Below, piece by piece: positions 8,654 to 18,314 of a DNA stretch of 64,000 nucleotides (position 1 is its first letter; every line of letters begins with the position of its first letter). This stretch comes from Hallerella sp964587155 (lineage in GTDB: Bacteria; Fibrobacterota; Fibrobacteria; Fibrobacterales; Fibrobacteraceae): assembly GCA_964587155.1 (NCBI GenBank), contig CAZPKF010000001.1:173263-237262 (forward strand), written 5' to 3'. The translations under genes and the position numbers were made by a program. The notes under the pieces are model-generated. The model searched no databases and was not told the DNA's origin. It was given only the letters and a program-made list of their open reading frames with translations.

Positions 8654-10542
8654 TTCAGTTCCTCCAAGGTATTGCAAAGGCTTTCAAATTCCCGCAACGC
8701 GTTGATTCTTTCTTCAACGGTTCCGCTGGAGGGGGCGAACCTTGCGAACGCGCAGCGTTCTTGCCAATCTAGAACTTTCTGGATGTTTTCGTCGGAAACA
8801 CCCAAATTCTTCAGATTCCGCTGGACGGCTTCTTTGGTCATGCCGCGAAATTCCAAATTGGAAAGATCCGAAATGTATCCGATGAGTCCGTTTTCCAGTG
8901 CGGCGTAAAATTCCTTTGCGTCATTTTTTTGCAACGCATTTTTCGCTTTGATCAGAGATTGCTTCAGATTCTTTTTGGCTTTAGCCTTGCGAACGAGGGC
9001 GGCGTTCCCCGCGTGTTTGCGGTGAGAGCGTACGAAAACGCCGAAGGCGGCATAAAGGGGAATCGGCAGCAGGAAGAGAATCCAGAAAAGAGGCGTCTTG
9101 TAAAGAGGCTGTTGATCTGGACTCGCATTTTGAATGGAATGGATGTAGCGGATATCGCGTCCCAAGGATTCGATATCTTCTTTAACGGTGGGAACGTATG
9201 TGGGCGCGCCTGCAGCTAAAACGGTGGACTGGTTTTCGCCTTTTTCGACTTGAATTTTCCACGGTCCCTCGGTCTTGGATTCGTATTTTTTCTTGGACGG
9301 ATTGAACCAGCTGTAAGTAATTGCCGGAATTTCGAACGAACCCTTCTTTTTGGGGTAAAGGAACACCCGGATGTTTTTAGAGGTGATGACTTTCCCTCCG
9401 CTGATTTTTTTCTGGATGTCAGTTTCGGGCGGGACCGTGCGGAAATCTGAAAAGTCGGGAAGGATCGGGTCGGTAACCGTTCCCGGTTTTCCGTCTCCGG
9501 AAATTTGAATAGAAAGGGTGAGTGCGTCTCCTAATTGCAGCGAATCTTTGTCGAAAGATGCGGAAAACGAATAATTTCCGACCATTCCAGAAAAATGTTG
9601 CGGCTTGTTTTGGGAGGGAAGCGGCAATACGGAAATTTTCACGGGAGCCGTTTTGGCTTCGACTTCTTCGGGTTCTTGCTGGTAACTCGAAAAGCTCATG
9701 GAGAATCCGCCGTTCGAAGATTTCTTTTCGACGATTTTGGGTTTTCCGACTTTTGTGTATTTGAACTGGAACGACGGAATCGATACCTGTCCCGACTTGA
9801 GTGGGGAAATCCAGGCGAATTTGGCGCTGCCTTTTGTTTCGCGGAGGGTGTTTGGAATCGGCGTCAGTTTTAGGTCGGATAAATCTGCGCGGTGAGCGAT
9901 GAAATCGCTTCCCAAATCCATGCTGGTGGCGGTCAGGTTGCCTTGAAAATGTTCATACGTGTGAATAGAAAGCGTTACCGCGAGCTGTTCGCCTTCGTAA
10001 ACGGTGCGTTTGCTCGGTGAAAGGGATACGGCCACTGCGTCGTCGTCATAGGATTTTTGGACTTGCAAATTGTTCAAATGGAATATATCGTATTCTTTGT
10101 CTCCGATTTTCCACGAAAGAACTCCGGCGGAAAGAATGCCCGTTTTGCGGGGAACAGCCAAATGGAATGTGTATTGCTTGGCAGTGATGCGCCCTCGGTT
10201 TCCGCGGATTTGGACATCGGAAGAATCTAGGCCCTTTAGGGAAAAACCGTTTTGGACAGAGAACCGGGGAATGCCGCGTTCGCCGAATTCTTCTAAACGT
10301 TTTGTGTCCACTGTAAATTGGAGAGAGACTTCTCCGCCCGCTTCGACAGAATTTTTATCGATGCGGATATCCCATGGTCCTTCTGTCACAAGTTGACCGA
10401 TGCTTCCTTGCCCTCCCATCATGGAGGCCATTCGCCGGTCCATTTGCTGGGACATTTGTTCAAATAAATCCCAAGGACTTTGCGCCTGAACCACGAGGAC
10501 AGAAAGGAAAATAAAAACGAACACTTGTTTCATAACATTCAA
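8650..10542 (-). CDS. batD: BatD-like (oxygen tolerance) membrane protein
   Basis: A 630-residue protein with a cleavable signal peptide (ends near VVQAQ), a long beta-rich periplasmic part made of repeated Ig-like units (for example VEAGGEVSLQFTVD and LQLGDALTLSIQISGDG), a transmembrane helix at about residues 485-505 (WILFLLPIPLYAAFGVFV) and a cytoplasmic helical tail. This matches the BatD/DUF7379 oxygen-tolerance family. A second ATG three codons in (10533) is an equally good start; neither has a clear ribosome site. It is coupled to batE, and the divergent ABC gene starts only 28 bases away, so both promoters must be squeezed into this gap or lie inside the neighbours. Function in this organism is unproven. 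Confidence 0.82.
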   Translation of the reverse strand: MNVMKQVFVFIFLSVLVVQAQSPWDLFEQMSQQMDRRMASMMGGQGSIGQLVTEGPWDIRIDKNSVEAGGEVSLQFTVDTKRLEEFGERGIPRFSVQNGFSLKGLDSSDVQIRGNRGRITAKQYTFHLAVPRKTGILSAGVLSWKIGDKEYDIFHLNNLQVQKSYDDDAVAVSLSPSKRTVYEGEQLAVTLSIHTYEHFQGNLTATSMDLGSDFIAHRADLSDLKLTPIPNTLRETKGSAKFAWISPLKSGQVSIPSFQFKYTKVGKPKIVEKKSSNGGFSMSFSSYQQEPEEVEAKTAPVKISVLPLPSQNKPQHFSGMVGNYSFSASFDKDSLQLGDALTLSIQISGDGKPGTVTDPILPDFSDFRTVPPETDIQKKISGGKVITSKNIRVFLYPKKKGSFEIPAITYSWFNPSKKKYESKTEGPWKIQVEKGENQSTVLAAGAPTYVPTVKEDIESLGRDIRYIHSIQNASPDQQPLYKTPLFWILFLLPIPLYAAFGVFVRSHRKHAGNAALVRKAKAKKNLKQSLIKAKNALQKNDAKEFYAALENGLIGYISDLSNLEFRGMTKEAVQRNLKNLGVSDENIQKVLDWQERCAFARFAPSSGTVEERINALREFESLCNTLEELK

Positions 10543-10570
10543 AAAGATACAAAAAAGCTATCTTTGGACT

Positions 10571-11935
10571 ATGCCGTATAAAACGTTGGAATCTCTGTTC
10601 GACGACTATTCGAAAATCCAGTTGATAGGCCCTGTCGGCAGCGGCAAATCTAAATTGCTGCGCGAATTTGCCTCTGCTCACCCCAAAACTTCTTTGTCTT
10701 CGACGGAAACGCAGCGACGCATCCAGCGAGCCCTTTCTCCATTTTGGCAAGGGCGCTTTATCAGTCTTCGTGATGACGACGCTCCGCGGGTCCGCGACTT
10801 GCTTTTAAAACCGAAATTCTTTTTGAATTCCGCCCATTACGTAGAAGACAATCCGTTTCCGCCGACAAATCCGGAAAAGTTGAGTGAAGCGCTCAAAATG
10901 GCGGATTTCCCGGAATCTGTATTGAAAGTTAAATTGCTGAGTTTGTCAAATGGAGAATTGCGCCGGATACTGTTGACCAGGCTTTGGATGGAGTCGCCGG
11001 ATTATGTGCTGTTGGACGATCCGTTTGGCGGTTTGGATCCGGAGTTCCGTCCGCATTTGGCCCGAGCCATTTTGAATCTTTCGAAAACGGATGTGAAAAT
11101 GGCCATAGGTCTTCAACGCCGCGAAGAACTTTTGCCCGGAATCCCGGCGTTCGTTTGCGAAAATGGCGAATTGGTGGAATTTGAAGGTCCGCTTCCGTCC
11201 GAAATTCCTGTCGTTTCCGAAAAAAAAGTTGACCATTACGAAGTCCAAAAACTGAAAGAACCTGAATCTTGTGGAGAAACGTTGATTTCTCTGCAGCATG
11301 TCAACGTGCGCTACGGATCAACAGAAATTATCCGAGATCTTTCTTGGCAAGTGAAAAAGGGTGAACATTGGGTGGTCATGGGGCCGAATGGAGCGGGGAA
11401 AAGTACGCTTTTGGCTCTTTTGTCCGCCGATCATCCGCAAATGTATTCTAACGATATTTCTTTGTTTGGGAAAAGGCCGGGCAAAGGGCTGAACATTTGG
11501 GAACACAAAGCGCAAATAGGATTTTTTTCTCCGGAACTTTCGACGCAATACCGTGAAAATTTGAACGTCGGCGAAGTACTTTGTACGGGATTCACGACGG
11601 GACTTGGACTTTTCCGCCCGGCATCGTGGGAAGAAAAAGCCAAAGCGAAATCCTGGATTGAACAATTCGGATTGGGAAATTCGGAACGGCGCTTTGATGA
11701 ACTCTCGGCAACGGAGCGGCGTTTGACGTTAATCGCCCGCGCAGCCATCCGGCCGCCGAAAGTTTTGATATTGGATGAACCGACTCAAGGGATGGACGTG
11801 GAATTCCGGACAGGCCTTTTCCGTTTGTTGGAGTTTCTTTCAAATGAAACGACCATTATTTTGGTGACGCATTACGAGGGAGAATGGCCCCGCTGTATGA
11901 CTCATCTTTTGCGAATGCCGAAATTTTCTCTTTAA
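10571..11935 (+). CDS. Twin-ATPase ABC protein, ModF/PhrA-like
   Basis: A 454-residue soluble protein with two ABC ATPase domains and no membrane part. Domain 1 has Walker A GPVGSGKSKLL (about residue 19), signature LSNGELRR and Walker B YVLLDDPFGGLDP. Domain 2 has GPNGAGKSTLLALLSADHPQ (about residue 274), a weakened signature ELSATERRL instead of LSGGE, and VLILDEPTQGMD. This layout and the SADHPQ continuation match E. coli ModF (formerly PhrA), a twin ATPase of uncertain function near molybdate genes. No molybdate genes are here. The gene converges with crcB and the stop codons overlap by four bases. Confidence 0.82.
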   Translation: MPYKTLESLFDDYSKIQLIGPVGSGKSKLLREFASAHPKTSLSSTETQRRIQRALSPFWQGRFISLRDDDAPRVRDLLLKPKFFLNSAHYVEDNPFPPTNPEKLSEALKMADFPESVLKVKLLSLSNGELRRILLTRLWMESPDYVLLDDPFGGLDPEFRPHLARAILNLSKTDVKMAIGLQRREELLPGIPAFVCENGELVEFEGPLPSEIPVVSEKKVDHYEVQKLKEPESCGETLISLQHVNVRYGSTEIIRDLSWQVKKGEHWVVMGPNGAGKSTLLALLSADHPQMYSNDISLFGKRPGKGLNIWEHKAQIGFFSPELSTQYRENLNVGEVLCTGFTTGLGLFRPASWEEKAKAKSWIEQFGLGNSERRFDELSATERRLTLIARAAIRPPKVLILDEPTQGMDVEFRTGLFRLLEFLSNETTIILVTHYEGEWPRCMTHLLRMPKFSL

Positions 11936-12303
11936 AACAATTTAGTCGTCCAGTTGCCGATGTAAACAGCGATAATTCCGATAAAGACGCTCGCCGAAGC
12001 GTAAAGCGCCAGAGGAATCAAGTTTCCCGATTTGAAAAGTTGCAGACTTTCGTTTGCAAACGTGGAAAAAGTGGTGAAACCTCCGCAAAATCCGATGGTC
12101 AGAAATAGTCGGGTGTTTTCTCCGAGGTCTTTTTCTGAAAAACCGTAAAAAAGGCCTATCAAAAAGCATCCGATGACATTCACGGCGAATGTTCCCCAGG
12201 GGAATGCGCCCGGAAATTGTCCCTGAATAAATTTTGAAAGCAGGAATCTGCCGATGCCGCCGAAGAAACTTCCCAGTCCAATCCAAAAAATCGAAACAAT
12301 CAT
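11932..12303 (-). CDS. crcB: Fluoride channel CrcB/FluC
   Basis: A 123-residue protein with four membrane helices, the usual length for a FluC subunit, which dimerises to export fluoride. Diagnostic parts are GGIGRFLLSKFI, WGTFAVNVIGCFLIGLFYG (the conserved N-x-x-G) and GFCGGFTTFSTFANES, which carries the Phe-box and the TTFSTF track of the pore. It sits alone between convergent and divergent neighbours. The short leader shows no fluoride-riboswitch core that I can recognise. Confidence 0.94.
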   Translation of the reverse strand: MIVSIFWIGLGSFFGGIGRFLLSKFIQGQFPGAFPWGTFAVNVIGCFLIGLFYGFSEKDLGENTRLFLTIGFCGGFTTFSTFANESLQLFKSGNLIPLALYASASVFIGIIAVYIGNWTTKLF

Positions 12304-12375
12304 AATGGAAAATTAGAAAACAGGTTTGGCGAAATTTTGTATTTTTGGTGTTCCTCAACAAAAGGCGGCCTCGTG

Positions 12376-13491
12376 ATGACAAAAGAACAGATTTTAAAAG
12401 CCTTGTCCGTTGTCCGGGATCCGGATTTAAAGAAGAACATTGTCGAATTGGGCTTTGTTCAAAACATCCAAATATCTCCTGATGGCGATGTGGCGTTGGA
12501 CTTAGTGTTGACAACTCCTGCGTGCCCTATCCGCGATAGGTTTAAAACGCAATGTGAACAAATTCTTCGCGATTCTGGGGCGAAAAGCGCGGTGGTGACG
12601 TTGAAAGCGGCAGGGCGGGTTATCGAATCCAAAGCCGTTCCCGAAAGTTCCAATGAATTGTTGAAAGATGTCCGTCGCATTGTCGGCGTTGCCAGTGGAA
12701 AGGGTGGAGTCGGCAAATCGACTGTTACGGCAAACTTGGCGATGGCTTTGAGCCTTGCCGGGGCAAAAGTTGGAATTTTGGATGCCGATATTTATGGACC
12801 GTCGATGAACATTATGTTCGGAGTGGATTCCGCTCCCGAGATTTTTGACGACCGCACAATTGCGCCGGTGGAAGTCAAAGGAGGAATTTCTCTCGTTTCC
12901 ATGGCGATGTTTGCTGAGTCTGACAAGGCGACGATTTGGCGCGGGCCGATGGCCAGTCAAATGATTCAGAACTTTGTGCACCGTGTCCGTTGGGGAGAAT
13001 TGGATTATCTGCTCATCGATTTCCCTCCGGGAACAGGCGACATTCAGTTGACGCTGACGCAGCAATGTCCGTTGACCTGTGCCGTTGTCGTGACCACTCC
13101 TCAAGAAGTCGCTTTGGCCGATTGCCGCAAAGGACTTGCCATGTTTGACAGCGTCGGTGTGCCGATTGCGGGAATCGTTGAAAATATGAGTTACTTTATC
13201 TGTGATGGCTGCGGAAAACGCCATGACATTTTCCGGTCAGGTGGTGGCGAACGTATTTCGAAAGCGTTGGGAGTGCCGATGCTCGGAAAGGTTCCTTTGG
13301 AACCTTCTGTAGCGGATTGTGGCGACGCGGGAACACCTGCCGTTTTGCGGTATCCGAACAGCGAAAGCGGGCGTGCCTTTGCCGATATTGCAGAAAAGGC
13401 TATTCAGGCCATTGCAACGTTGGAACATTCGGAACGCGCGTTGCACAATTTCAACTACCGATGGGATGAAATTCCCCTGGAGGACGCATGA
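12376..13491 (+). CDS. mrp: Mrp/ApbC-family iron-sulfur cluster carrier ATPase
   Basis: A 371-residue P-loop ATPase that carries Fe-S clusters to apoproteins. Residues 1-80 form a MIP18/DUF59 domain (VRDPDLKKNIVELGFV), then the ParA/MinD-type domain begins with the deviant Walker A SGKGGVGKSTV (about residue 115). DADIYGPS and IDFPPGTGD are the family motifs. CDGCGKRHDIF gives the CxxC pair that holds the bridging cluster at the dimer interface. The ATG at 12376 is preferred because it starts directly at the MIP18 domain; a GTG lies just before it. The stop overlaps the DUF971 gene (ATGA), so the two are co-translated. A DUF971 protein beside Mrp is a recurring arrangement. Confidence 0.94.
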   Translation: MTKEQILKALSVVRDPDLKKNIVELGFVQNIQISPDGDVALDLVLTTPACPIRDRFKTQCEQILRDSGAKSAVVTLKAAGRVIESKAVPESSNELLKDVRRIVGVASGKGGVGKSTVTANLAMALSLAGAKVGILDADIYGPSMNIMFGVDSAPEIFDDRTIAPVEVKGGISLVSMAMFAESDKATIWRGPMASQMIQNFVHRVRWGELDYLLIDFPPGTGDIQLTLTQQCPLTCAVVVTTPQEVALADCRKGLAMFDSVGVPIAGIVENMSYFICDGCGKRHDIFRSGGGERISKALGVPMLGKVPLEPSVADCGDAGTPAVLRYPNSESGRAFADIAEKAIQAIATLEHSERALHNFNYRWDEIPLEDA

Positions 13492-13784
13492 TTCAGCCGG
13501 TCAAAATTTTTCGGACGAAGGAAAATAAAATTGGCTTTGATTTTGATGACGGAAGCCGTTCTGTATTCCGCCTGCGCGATTTGCGCCTTGCCTGTCCTTG
13601 TGCCCTTTGTGTCGATGAAAATACGGGAGAACGCCTGTTGAATCCCAAGACGGTTCCCGAAGATATTCGGATAGAAAGCGTCTTGTCGATAGGAAGGTAT
13701 GCGGTGGGAATTTTCTGGAGCGACGGTCATCGCACAGGAATATATCCTTATGAACTGCTGAAGCATTTGACAGAAAAGAGTTAA
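13488..13784 (+). CDS. DUF971 (GBBH-like N-terminal domain) protein
   Basis: A 98-residue protein with the DUF971 pattern: a short beta-rich domain reading FDFDDGSRSVFRLRDLRLACPCALC and later YAVGIFWSDGHRTGIYPYELL. The CPCALC cysteines match the family. The fold is the N-terminal domain of gamma-butyrobetaine hydroxylase, and free-standing copies are often next to mrp, which suggests a role in Fe-S protein maturation (inference from context). Translation is coupled to mrp through a four-base overlap. A spacer of 42 bases separates it from the sigma factor gene. Confidence 0.88.
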   Translation: MIQPVKIFRTKENKIGFDFDDGSRSVFRLRDLRLACPCALCVDENTGERLLNPKTVPEDIRIESVLSIGRYAVGIFWSDGHRTGIYPYELLKHLTEKS

Positions 13785-13826
13785 AAAAACATATTTGTTA
13801 CGAATAATTTGGCGTAGGTCTTTCTC

Positions 13827-14669
13827 ATGAGTGATTTTAACGAAGCTTTATATTTTCGCGATTTGAATCGGTATCCAACGTTGAAACCGGACGAAGAAAT
13901 TGCGCTCATTTCTCTCATCCGGAATGCCGAATCTGAGGAAATGCGCCAAAATGCGCTAAGGCATTTGATTTGCGGAAACCTTCGGTTTGTGGTGAGTGTC
14001 GCCCGCAAATACCAAGGAAGGGGACTTTCCCTGTTGGACCTTATCAATGAAGGGAATTTGGGCCTTTTCAAAGCGGCGATGCGTTTTGACAGTTCCAAAG
14101 ATGTCAAATTCATCAGCTATGCGGTTTGGTGGATTCGTCAGTCCATTCAGAAAGCGCTTTTTGAACAGGTCGGCGCAGTTCGCATTCCGCCAAATAAACT
14201 GACCCTGGTCAATCGTTTTAAGCGCGCTTTGGTCTTGAATGGCGGGGATTATGACAAAACAATGGCGATGCCCGAATTTGCCGGATCCGAACAGGACATC
14301 GTGGAAGTGATGGAAAAAATCATCGACATTTCCCTAGACGCTCCGATTAGCGAAGACGGTTCTTCGGGCGATTCGGTCAGCTCCTTGATGGATGTTTTGG
14401 GCACAGAAGGAAATCAAGAAGATGAAATGGAGAAGCAGGAGCGCAAAGCCTTGATTGAAGAAACTCTCAAATCCCTGTCGCATCGAGAAGAAGAAATCTT
14501 GCGGATGTTCTACGGATTGGATACGGTCGAAGATACAACGCTCAAAGATATCGGAGAGGATTTGAAACTCAGCCGGGAACGGGTCCGCCAAATCAAAAAC
14601 AAGACACTCCGCAAGCTCCAAAAGAACAAGGAAAAGCGTGAACGTCTGAGCGACTTTCTCAAGAACTGA
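13827..14669 (+). CDS. RNA polymerase sigma-70 factor, RpoD/group 1-2 type
   Basis: A 280-residue sigma factor with regions 2, 3 and 4 but no region 1.1, as in the short primary sigma factors of Bacteroidota. Region 2 shows HLICGNLRFVVSVARKYQGR, LLDLINEGNLGLFKA and FISYAVWWIRQSIQKAL (the -10 recognition part). Region 3 follows with VRIPPNK. Region 4 has REEEILRMFYGLD and the helix-turn-helix TLKDIGEDLKLSRERVRQIK. Near-consensus -35/-10 boxes occur in this window (63567-63595), in line with a classical sigma-70. I cannot tell whether this is the only primary factor of the genome. The stop overlaps the next ATG by one base. Confidence 0.9.
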   Translation: MSDFNEALYFRDLNRYPTLKPDEEIALISLIRNAESEEMRQNALRHLICGNLRFVVSVARKYQGRGLSLLDLINEGNLGLFKAAMRFDSSKDVKFISYAVWWIRQSIQKALFEQVGAVRIPPNKLTLVNRFKRALVLNGGDYDKTMAMPEFAGSEQDIVEVMEKIIDISLDAPISEDGSSGDSVSSLMDVLGTEGNQEDEMEKQERKALIEETLKSLSHREEEILRMFYGLDTVEDTTLKDIGEDLKLSRERVRQIKNKTLRKLQKNKEKRERLSDFLKN

Positions 14670-16378
14670 TGGATATTTCCAAAACCAAAGCCCGGCATGC
14701 GGCATTTTTCTTTCTGGCATTACTCGGAATAGCCTTTGCGGTTTTGGCTGTTTATTCCGCTTATTCAAAATTCGGTCCGCACAGTGTGATTGTCGGGCAA
14801 GTGCCCTTTGGACTTCCCGGTGGTGAAAAAATGGCCGCCGGCGATATGCCGGACACTTCGGCGGGGCTTTCTGTTGTGCCGTATTCGACTCAGCAGGAAT
14901 TGCACCGGGCCGGGGAACTCGAAAAGAACGGTGAATTTGAAAGCGCTGCCGAAATTTTTGAAGCCGTTGCGCTCCAATACCCGGATGCATTTTTGGCCAA
15001 GTGGGGGGTTGTCAATTCGTTGCTTTCTCAAGATTCATTGCAACCGATTTGGCAATCGCAACTTCAGACGATGGTCGGTGCGTTGAAACGGGAGTTCGCC
15101 GAAACGTCTGTCGCTTTTTATGTGGATGCCCGTTTGGCGGAAAAGGCGAACAGTTTGGGGACTGCGCTGGAACTTTCAAAAATTGCGGCGGAAAAAGCTC
15201 CGGCATTCGCAGATGCCCGGATGTTGTATGCGGATTTGCTTTACAAGGCGGACCGCTTGACGGAAAGCAAAAAGGAAGTGCAAACGGCGATAAGCCTTTA
15301 TGGCGGTAACGAACCCAAGGCTTATGTTCGGCTGTCTTGGATCTTTCACGATGAAGGCTTGTTGGACAGTTGTGAACTAGTGATTGAGCACGCTCTTTCC
15401 AAGTTTCCTGCGAATCCAGACTTATTGTGCCTAAATGGTTATTTGCAAGAATATAAAGGCCGCTTTGATGCGGCGGAAAATATCTATCGGCGAGTTTTGG
15501 CGATTCGCCCCGGTTATGCTCCGGCAAACGAGGCATTGCTTTCTTTGGGGGAGAAATCTCCGCCGGGAATCGCTGCTGGAGGAACTCGGCTTTCTCCACG
15601 AGACAGAATTCAAGTCGCTTATGACATTTTGCAACCGCTGGTGAAACAATATCCCGAAAATTTGCCTCTCCGCGAAGCCTTGGGAAGAGCTTATCTCAAA
15701 GGTCGGGATTTCGATAGGGCGAAAGCGCAATTTTTGGAAATTCAAAGTCATGATCCCGATTATCCGGATATCCGTCTCCGCATCCAGGAGGCTTTGTCTG
15801 CTCCGGTACGGGAAACGAAGAAAAATTTACTGGCGGAGGATTTGAACCGCGCCATTGACAGCATGAGAACGCTCCCGTTGACGGGACATGCGTTTGAATC
15901 GTTCTTGGGGCATTACCTGGTACGCTATGGAGCGACTCAAAAGGAATTTTTTTCCAAATATTCGGCTGCGAATTTCAAAAAAATAAACAGGAACGCTTGG
16001 CAGGAAATCTTCTTTGAAGCGCCTTATTTCCACCGGTATACTGCTTTGTTTGACAGCCTGGGACATTTTTACGGAGTCCACGTCGTTGTCTCGGATTCCA
16101 ATTCCGTGTTGAACAAGGCCGCCGCGAACGCTCCGGAAATATACACGTCGATGTTGCAACTGAACTCGCGGATTTCGGGAGTTGGAACAGAAACGGGTGA
16201 AACGGATTGCGATGGAACAGTCATTGTCGGCGCCACGTGGGAAACTCGGGATAATTTTGAAATGCTGGCCCGGATTGTCGGCAAGCCGCAAGAAATCCGG
16301 ATGATCCGTCTCGATCGTTCCAAAATTCCGGAAGGAGCCAGACTTTGTGATTACGCAAAGCATCTTTTGAACTTCTGA
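14669..16378 (+). CDS. Membrane-anchored TPR protein
   Basis: A 569-residue protein with one N-terminal transmembrane helix (about residues 10-32, FFFLALLGIAFAVLAVYSAY) and a large extracytoplasmic part full of tetratricopeptide-like helices, for example LEKNGEFESAAEIFEAVAL and LPLREALGRAYLKGRDFD. The last 120 residues (HVVVSDSNSVLN onward) are a non-TPR domain I do not recognise. It starts one base inside the sigma-factor stop and is followed 16 bases later by a TPR lipoprotein, so all three are probably one transcript. Such repeats usually scaffold envelope complexes; no specific function can be given. Confidence 0.75.
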   Translation: MDISKTKARHAAFFFLALLGIAFAVLAVYSAYSKFGPHSVIVGQVPFGLPGGEKMAAGDMPDTSAGLSVVPYSTQQELHRAGELEKNGEFESAAEIFEAVALQYPDAFLAKWGVVNSLLSQDSLQPIWQSQLQTMVGALKREFAETSVAFYVDARLAEKANSLGTALELSKIAAEKAPAFADARMLYADLLYKADRLTESKKEVQTAISLYGGNEPKAYVRLSWIFHDEGLLDSCELVIEHALSKFPANPDLLCLNGYLQEYKGRFDAAENIYRRVLAIRPGYAPANEALLSLGEKSPPGIAAGGTRLSPRDRIQVAYDILQPLVKQYPENLPLREALGRAYLKGRDFDRAKAQFLEIQSHDPDYPDIRLRIQEALSAPVRETKKNLLAEDLNRAIDSMRTLPLTGHAFESFLGHYLVRYGATQKEFFSKYSAANFKKINRNAWQEIFFEAPYFHRYTALFDSLGHFYGVHVVVSDSNSVLNKAAANAPEIYTSMLQLNSRISGVGTETGETDCDGTVIVGATWETRDNFEMLARIVGKPQEIRMIRLDRSKIPEGARLCDYAKHLLNF

Positions 16379-16394
16379 TTTGTACTTTGTGATT

Positions 16395-18314
16395 ATGCGC
16401 ATCCGTTTTTTGACCGTTTTTTCTGTTTTTGCCATGGCACTAGCCTTGGAAGGTTGCACGTGTTGCGCCTATTTGAATCACATTTTCAATGCCGACAGAA
16501 ATTACGAAGAAGCGGTAAAATTAGAAGAAGCGAAAGCGGATTCGCTGCCGGCGGATTCCGAATTTGTGGCAACGGGTGCCGCCGCGCAAAAATACGACAA
16601 GGTCATCGAAAAAGGTTCCCGTGTTCTGGAACGGTTCCCGGAAAACGACAGGCAGACTGCCCGCGCCGTTTTTCTCATTGGGGAAAGTTTCCGGCATAAG
16701 GGGGAATGGGGCAAGGCCATTGCCAAGTATGATGAATTCGAACGCTATTTCCCCGACCACGATTCCATGCCGAAAGTCGAATATGAACGCGCTTATTGCC
16801 TTTACAAAAACGGGGAATACGACATCAGCCGTTTTGCGCTCCAGTCCATACTCGATGTGGGCGACTCGCATCCGTTTTACTCCGAAGGATTGAACTTGCT
16901 TTCTTTGCTCGAAGAAAAGGGCGATTTTACAGATCAGGCGATTGCCGCTTTGGAAAAAATGTTGGCAGATACGAATGGAACGCCCTATATGCGCGGGCGG
17001 GCGCATTTAAGACTCGCATCGCTTTATTTCAAAAACGAAAATTACCCCAAAGCTAGGGAACATTATCTGGCGAAAGAAATTGGAGAACTTCCTGAACGGG
17101 ACCGTTATTCTGCGGCGCTCCACGCGGCGGAATGCTTGGCTTTGACGAAAGCTTTTGCCGAAGCCGCTGAAGAATACAAAGTTCTTGCGGATACAAAAGA
17201 ATACGAATCTCATTTGCCCGATTTGTTGGTTCGCCGTGGAGAACTCTTGCTGCTCGCGGGGAACTGGACGGAGGGCGAAAAACTTTTGCATAAAGTCACG
17301 GAAGATTATGAAAAAACGGAGTATTCTTCTCGTGGATTCTTTGATTTGGGAGATTTTTATCAAACGGAAAAACGGGATTACGAACCCGCGCTCGCTTATT
17401 ACGATTCCAGTTTTCTAGCGCGTCCGGTTTGCAGCTGGGGAAAAAACGCACGGGAACGTCGGGATGCCTTGCGGCGTTTGATGGCGCTCCGGGCGAAAGA
17501 TTCTCTGTCCGATACGACGGATGCCGCCAAAAAAGCATTCTTTGATACGGAATTTCAAATTGCGGAGCTCTTTCTGTTCAAACTGTCAGAAATGGATTCT
17601 TCTCTTTTGCGTTTGGACCGCATTATTGAAGAATCTCCGGATACGGCAGCTGTGATGCGCGCCTCTTACGCTCGGGCCTTCATTTATGACGAATTCAAAC
17701 AGGACCCCGACAAAGCCGAAGAGCTTTACAAAGAAATTATTGCCAAATATCCTAAGACGGATTACGCCAAACAGGCGCAAATCAATTTAGGCGTGAAAGT
17801 CACCGTGAAAACGCCAGAAGACGATGCTCATGAACTTTTCTTGTTTGCAGAAAGTCTTTGGGTCGTAGCGCAAAACGTTCCGTTGGACAGCATGGATGCC
17901 GTGGATTCCGCTTATGCTCATGCGCTTGCCGCATACGATTCTGTTTACAGAAAGTATCCGGAAACAGAGGCGGGGATTCAATCTTTGTATATGAAGGGCG
18001 TTCTTTGGGAAATGTCTCCGGAAACTAGGGATTCGGCAGCATTTGCGTTTAAAACTTTGCGCAAAGAACACCGCAACACGCCATGGGGACTGGATGCCGA
18101 AAAACGCTTGCAAACGCGGATGGCCATTACGGACGAATCGTTGGAGCGTCTCCGCAAACGGGTGGAACAAAATAGCGCTTACGTTGAAAAACTGTCGAAA
18201 CAATACTATGACGACCTTTCTGCGAAAGAGAATAAAAAAGCGGAACCGGATATCCGTGTAGAAGAAAACGAAGAATTGGAAAATTCGTACAACAGCATGT
18301 ACGATTTTGAATAA
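16395..18314 (+). CDS. TPR-repeat lipoprotein
   Basis: A 639-residue protein starting with a lipoprotein signal peptide: MRIRFLTVFSVFAMALALEGC, where the Cys is followed by TCC. The ATG at 16395 is preferred to a TTG five codons earlier. The body is made of tetratricopeptide repeats, for example GEWGKAIAKYDEFERYFPDH, KAREHYLAKEIGE and DKAEELYKEIIAKYPKTDYA, which resemble the repeats of YfgC/BamD- and CpoB-like proteins. The last 60 residues are charged and probably disordered. It is most likely anchored in the outer membrane facing the periplasm. The partner TPR protein lies directly upstream. No enzymatic motif is visible. Confidence 0.75.
   Translation: MRIRFLTVFSVFAMALALEGCTCCAYLNHIFNADRNYEEAVKLEEAKADSLPADSEFVATGAAAQKYDKVIEKGSRVLERFPENDRQTARAVFLIGESFRHKGEWGKAIAKYDEFERYFPDHDSMPKVEYERAYCLYKNGEYDISRFALQSILDVGDSHPFYSEGLNLLSLLEEKGDFTDQAIAALEKMLADTNGTPYMRGRAHLRLASLYFKNENYPKAREHYLAKEIGELPERDRYSAALHAAECLALTKAFAEAAEEYKVLADTKEYESHLPDLLVRRGELLLLAGNWTEGEKLLHKVTEDYEKTEYSSRGFFDLGDFYQTEKRDYEPALAYYDSSFLARPVCSWGKNARERRDALRRLMALRAKDSLSDTTDAAKKAFFDTEFQIAELFLFKLSEMDSSLLRLDRIIEESPDTAAVMRASYARAFIYDEFKQDPDKAEELYKEIIAKYPKTDYAKQAQINLGVKVTVKTPEDDAHELFLFAESLWVVAQNVPLDSMDAVDSAYAHALAAYDSVYRKYPETEAGIQSLYMKGVLWEMSPETRDSAAFAFKTLRKEHRNTPWGLDAEKRLQTRMAITDESLERLRKRVEQNSAYVEKLSKQYYDDLSAKENKKAEPDIRVEENEELENSYNSMYDFE

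Noticed and set aside
12304..12375. Fluoride riboswitch before crcB
   Set aside because: The leader is short and shows no recognisable crcB-motif pseudoknot sequence.
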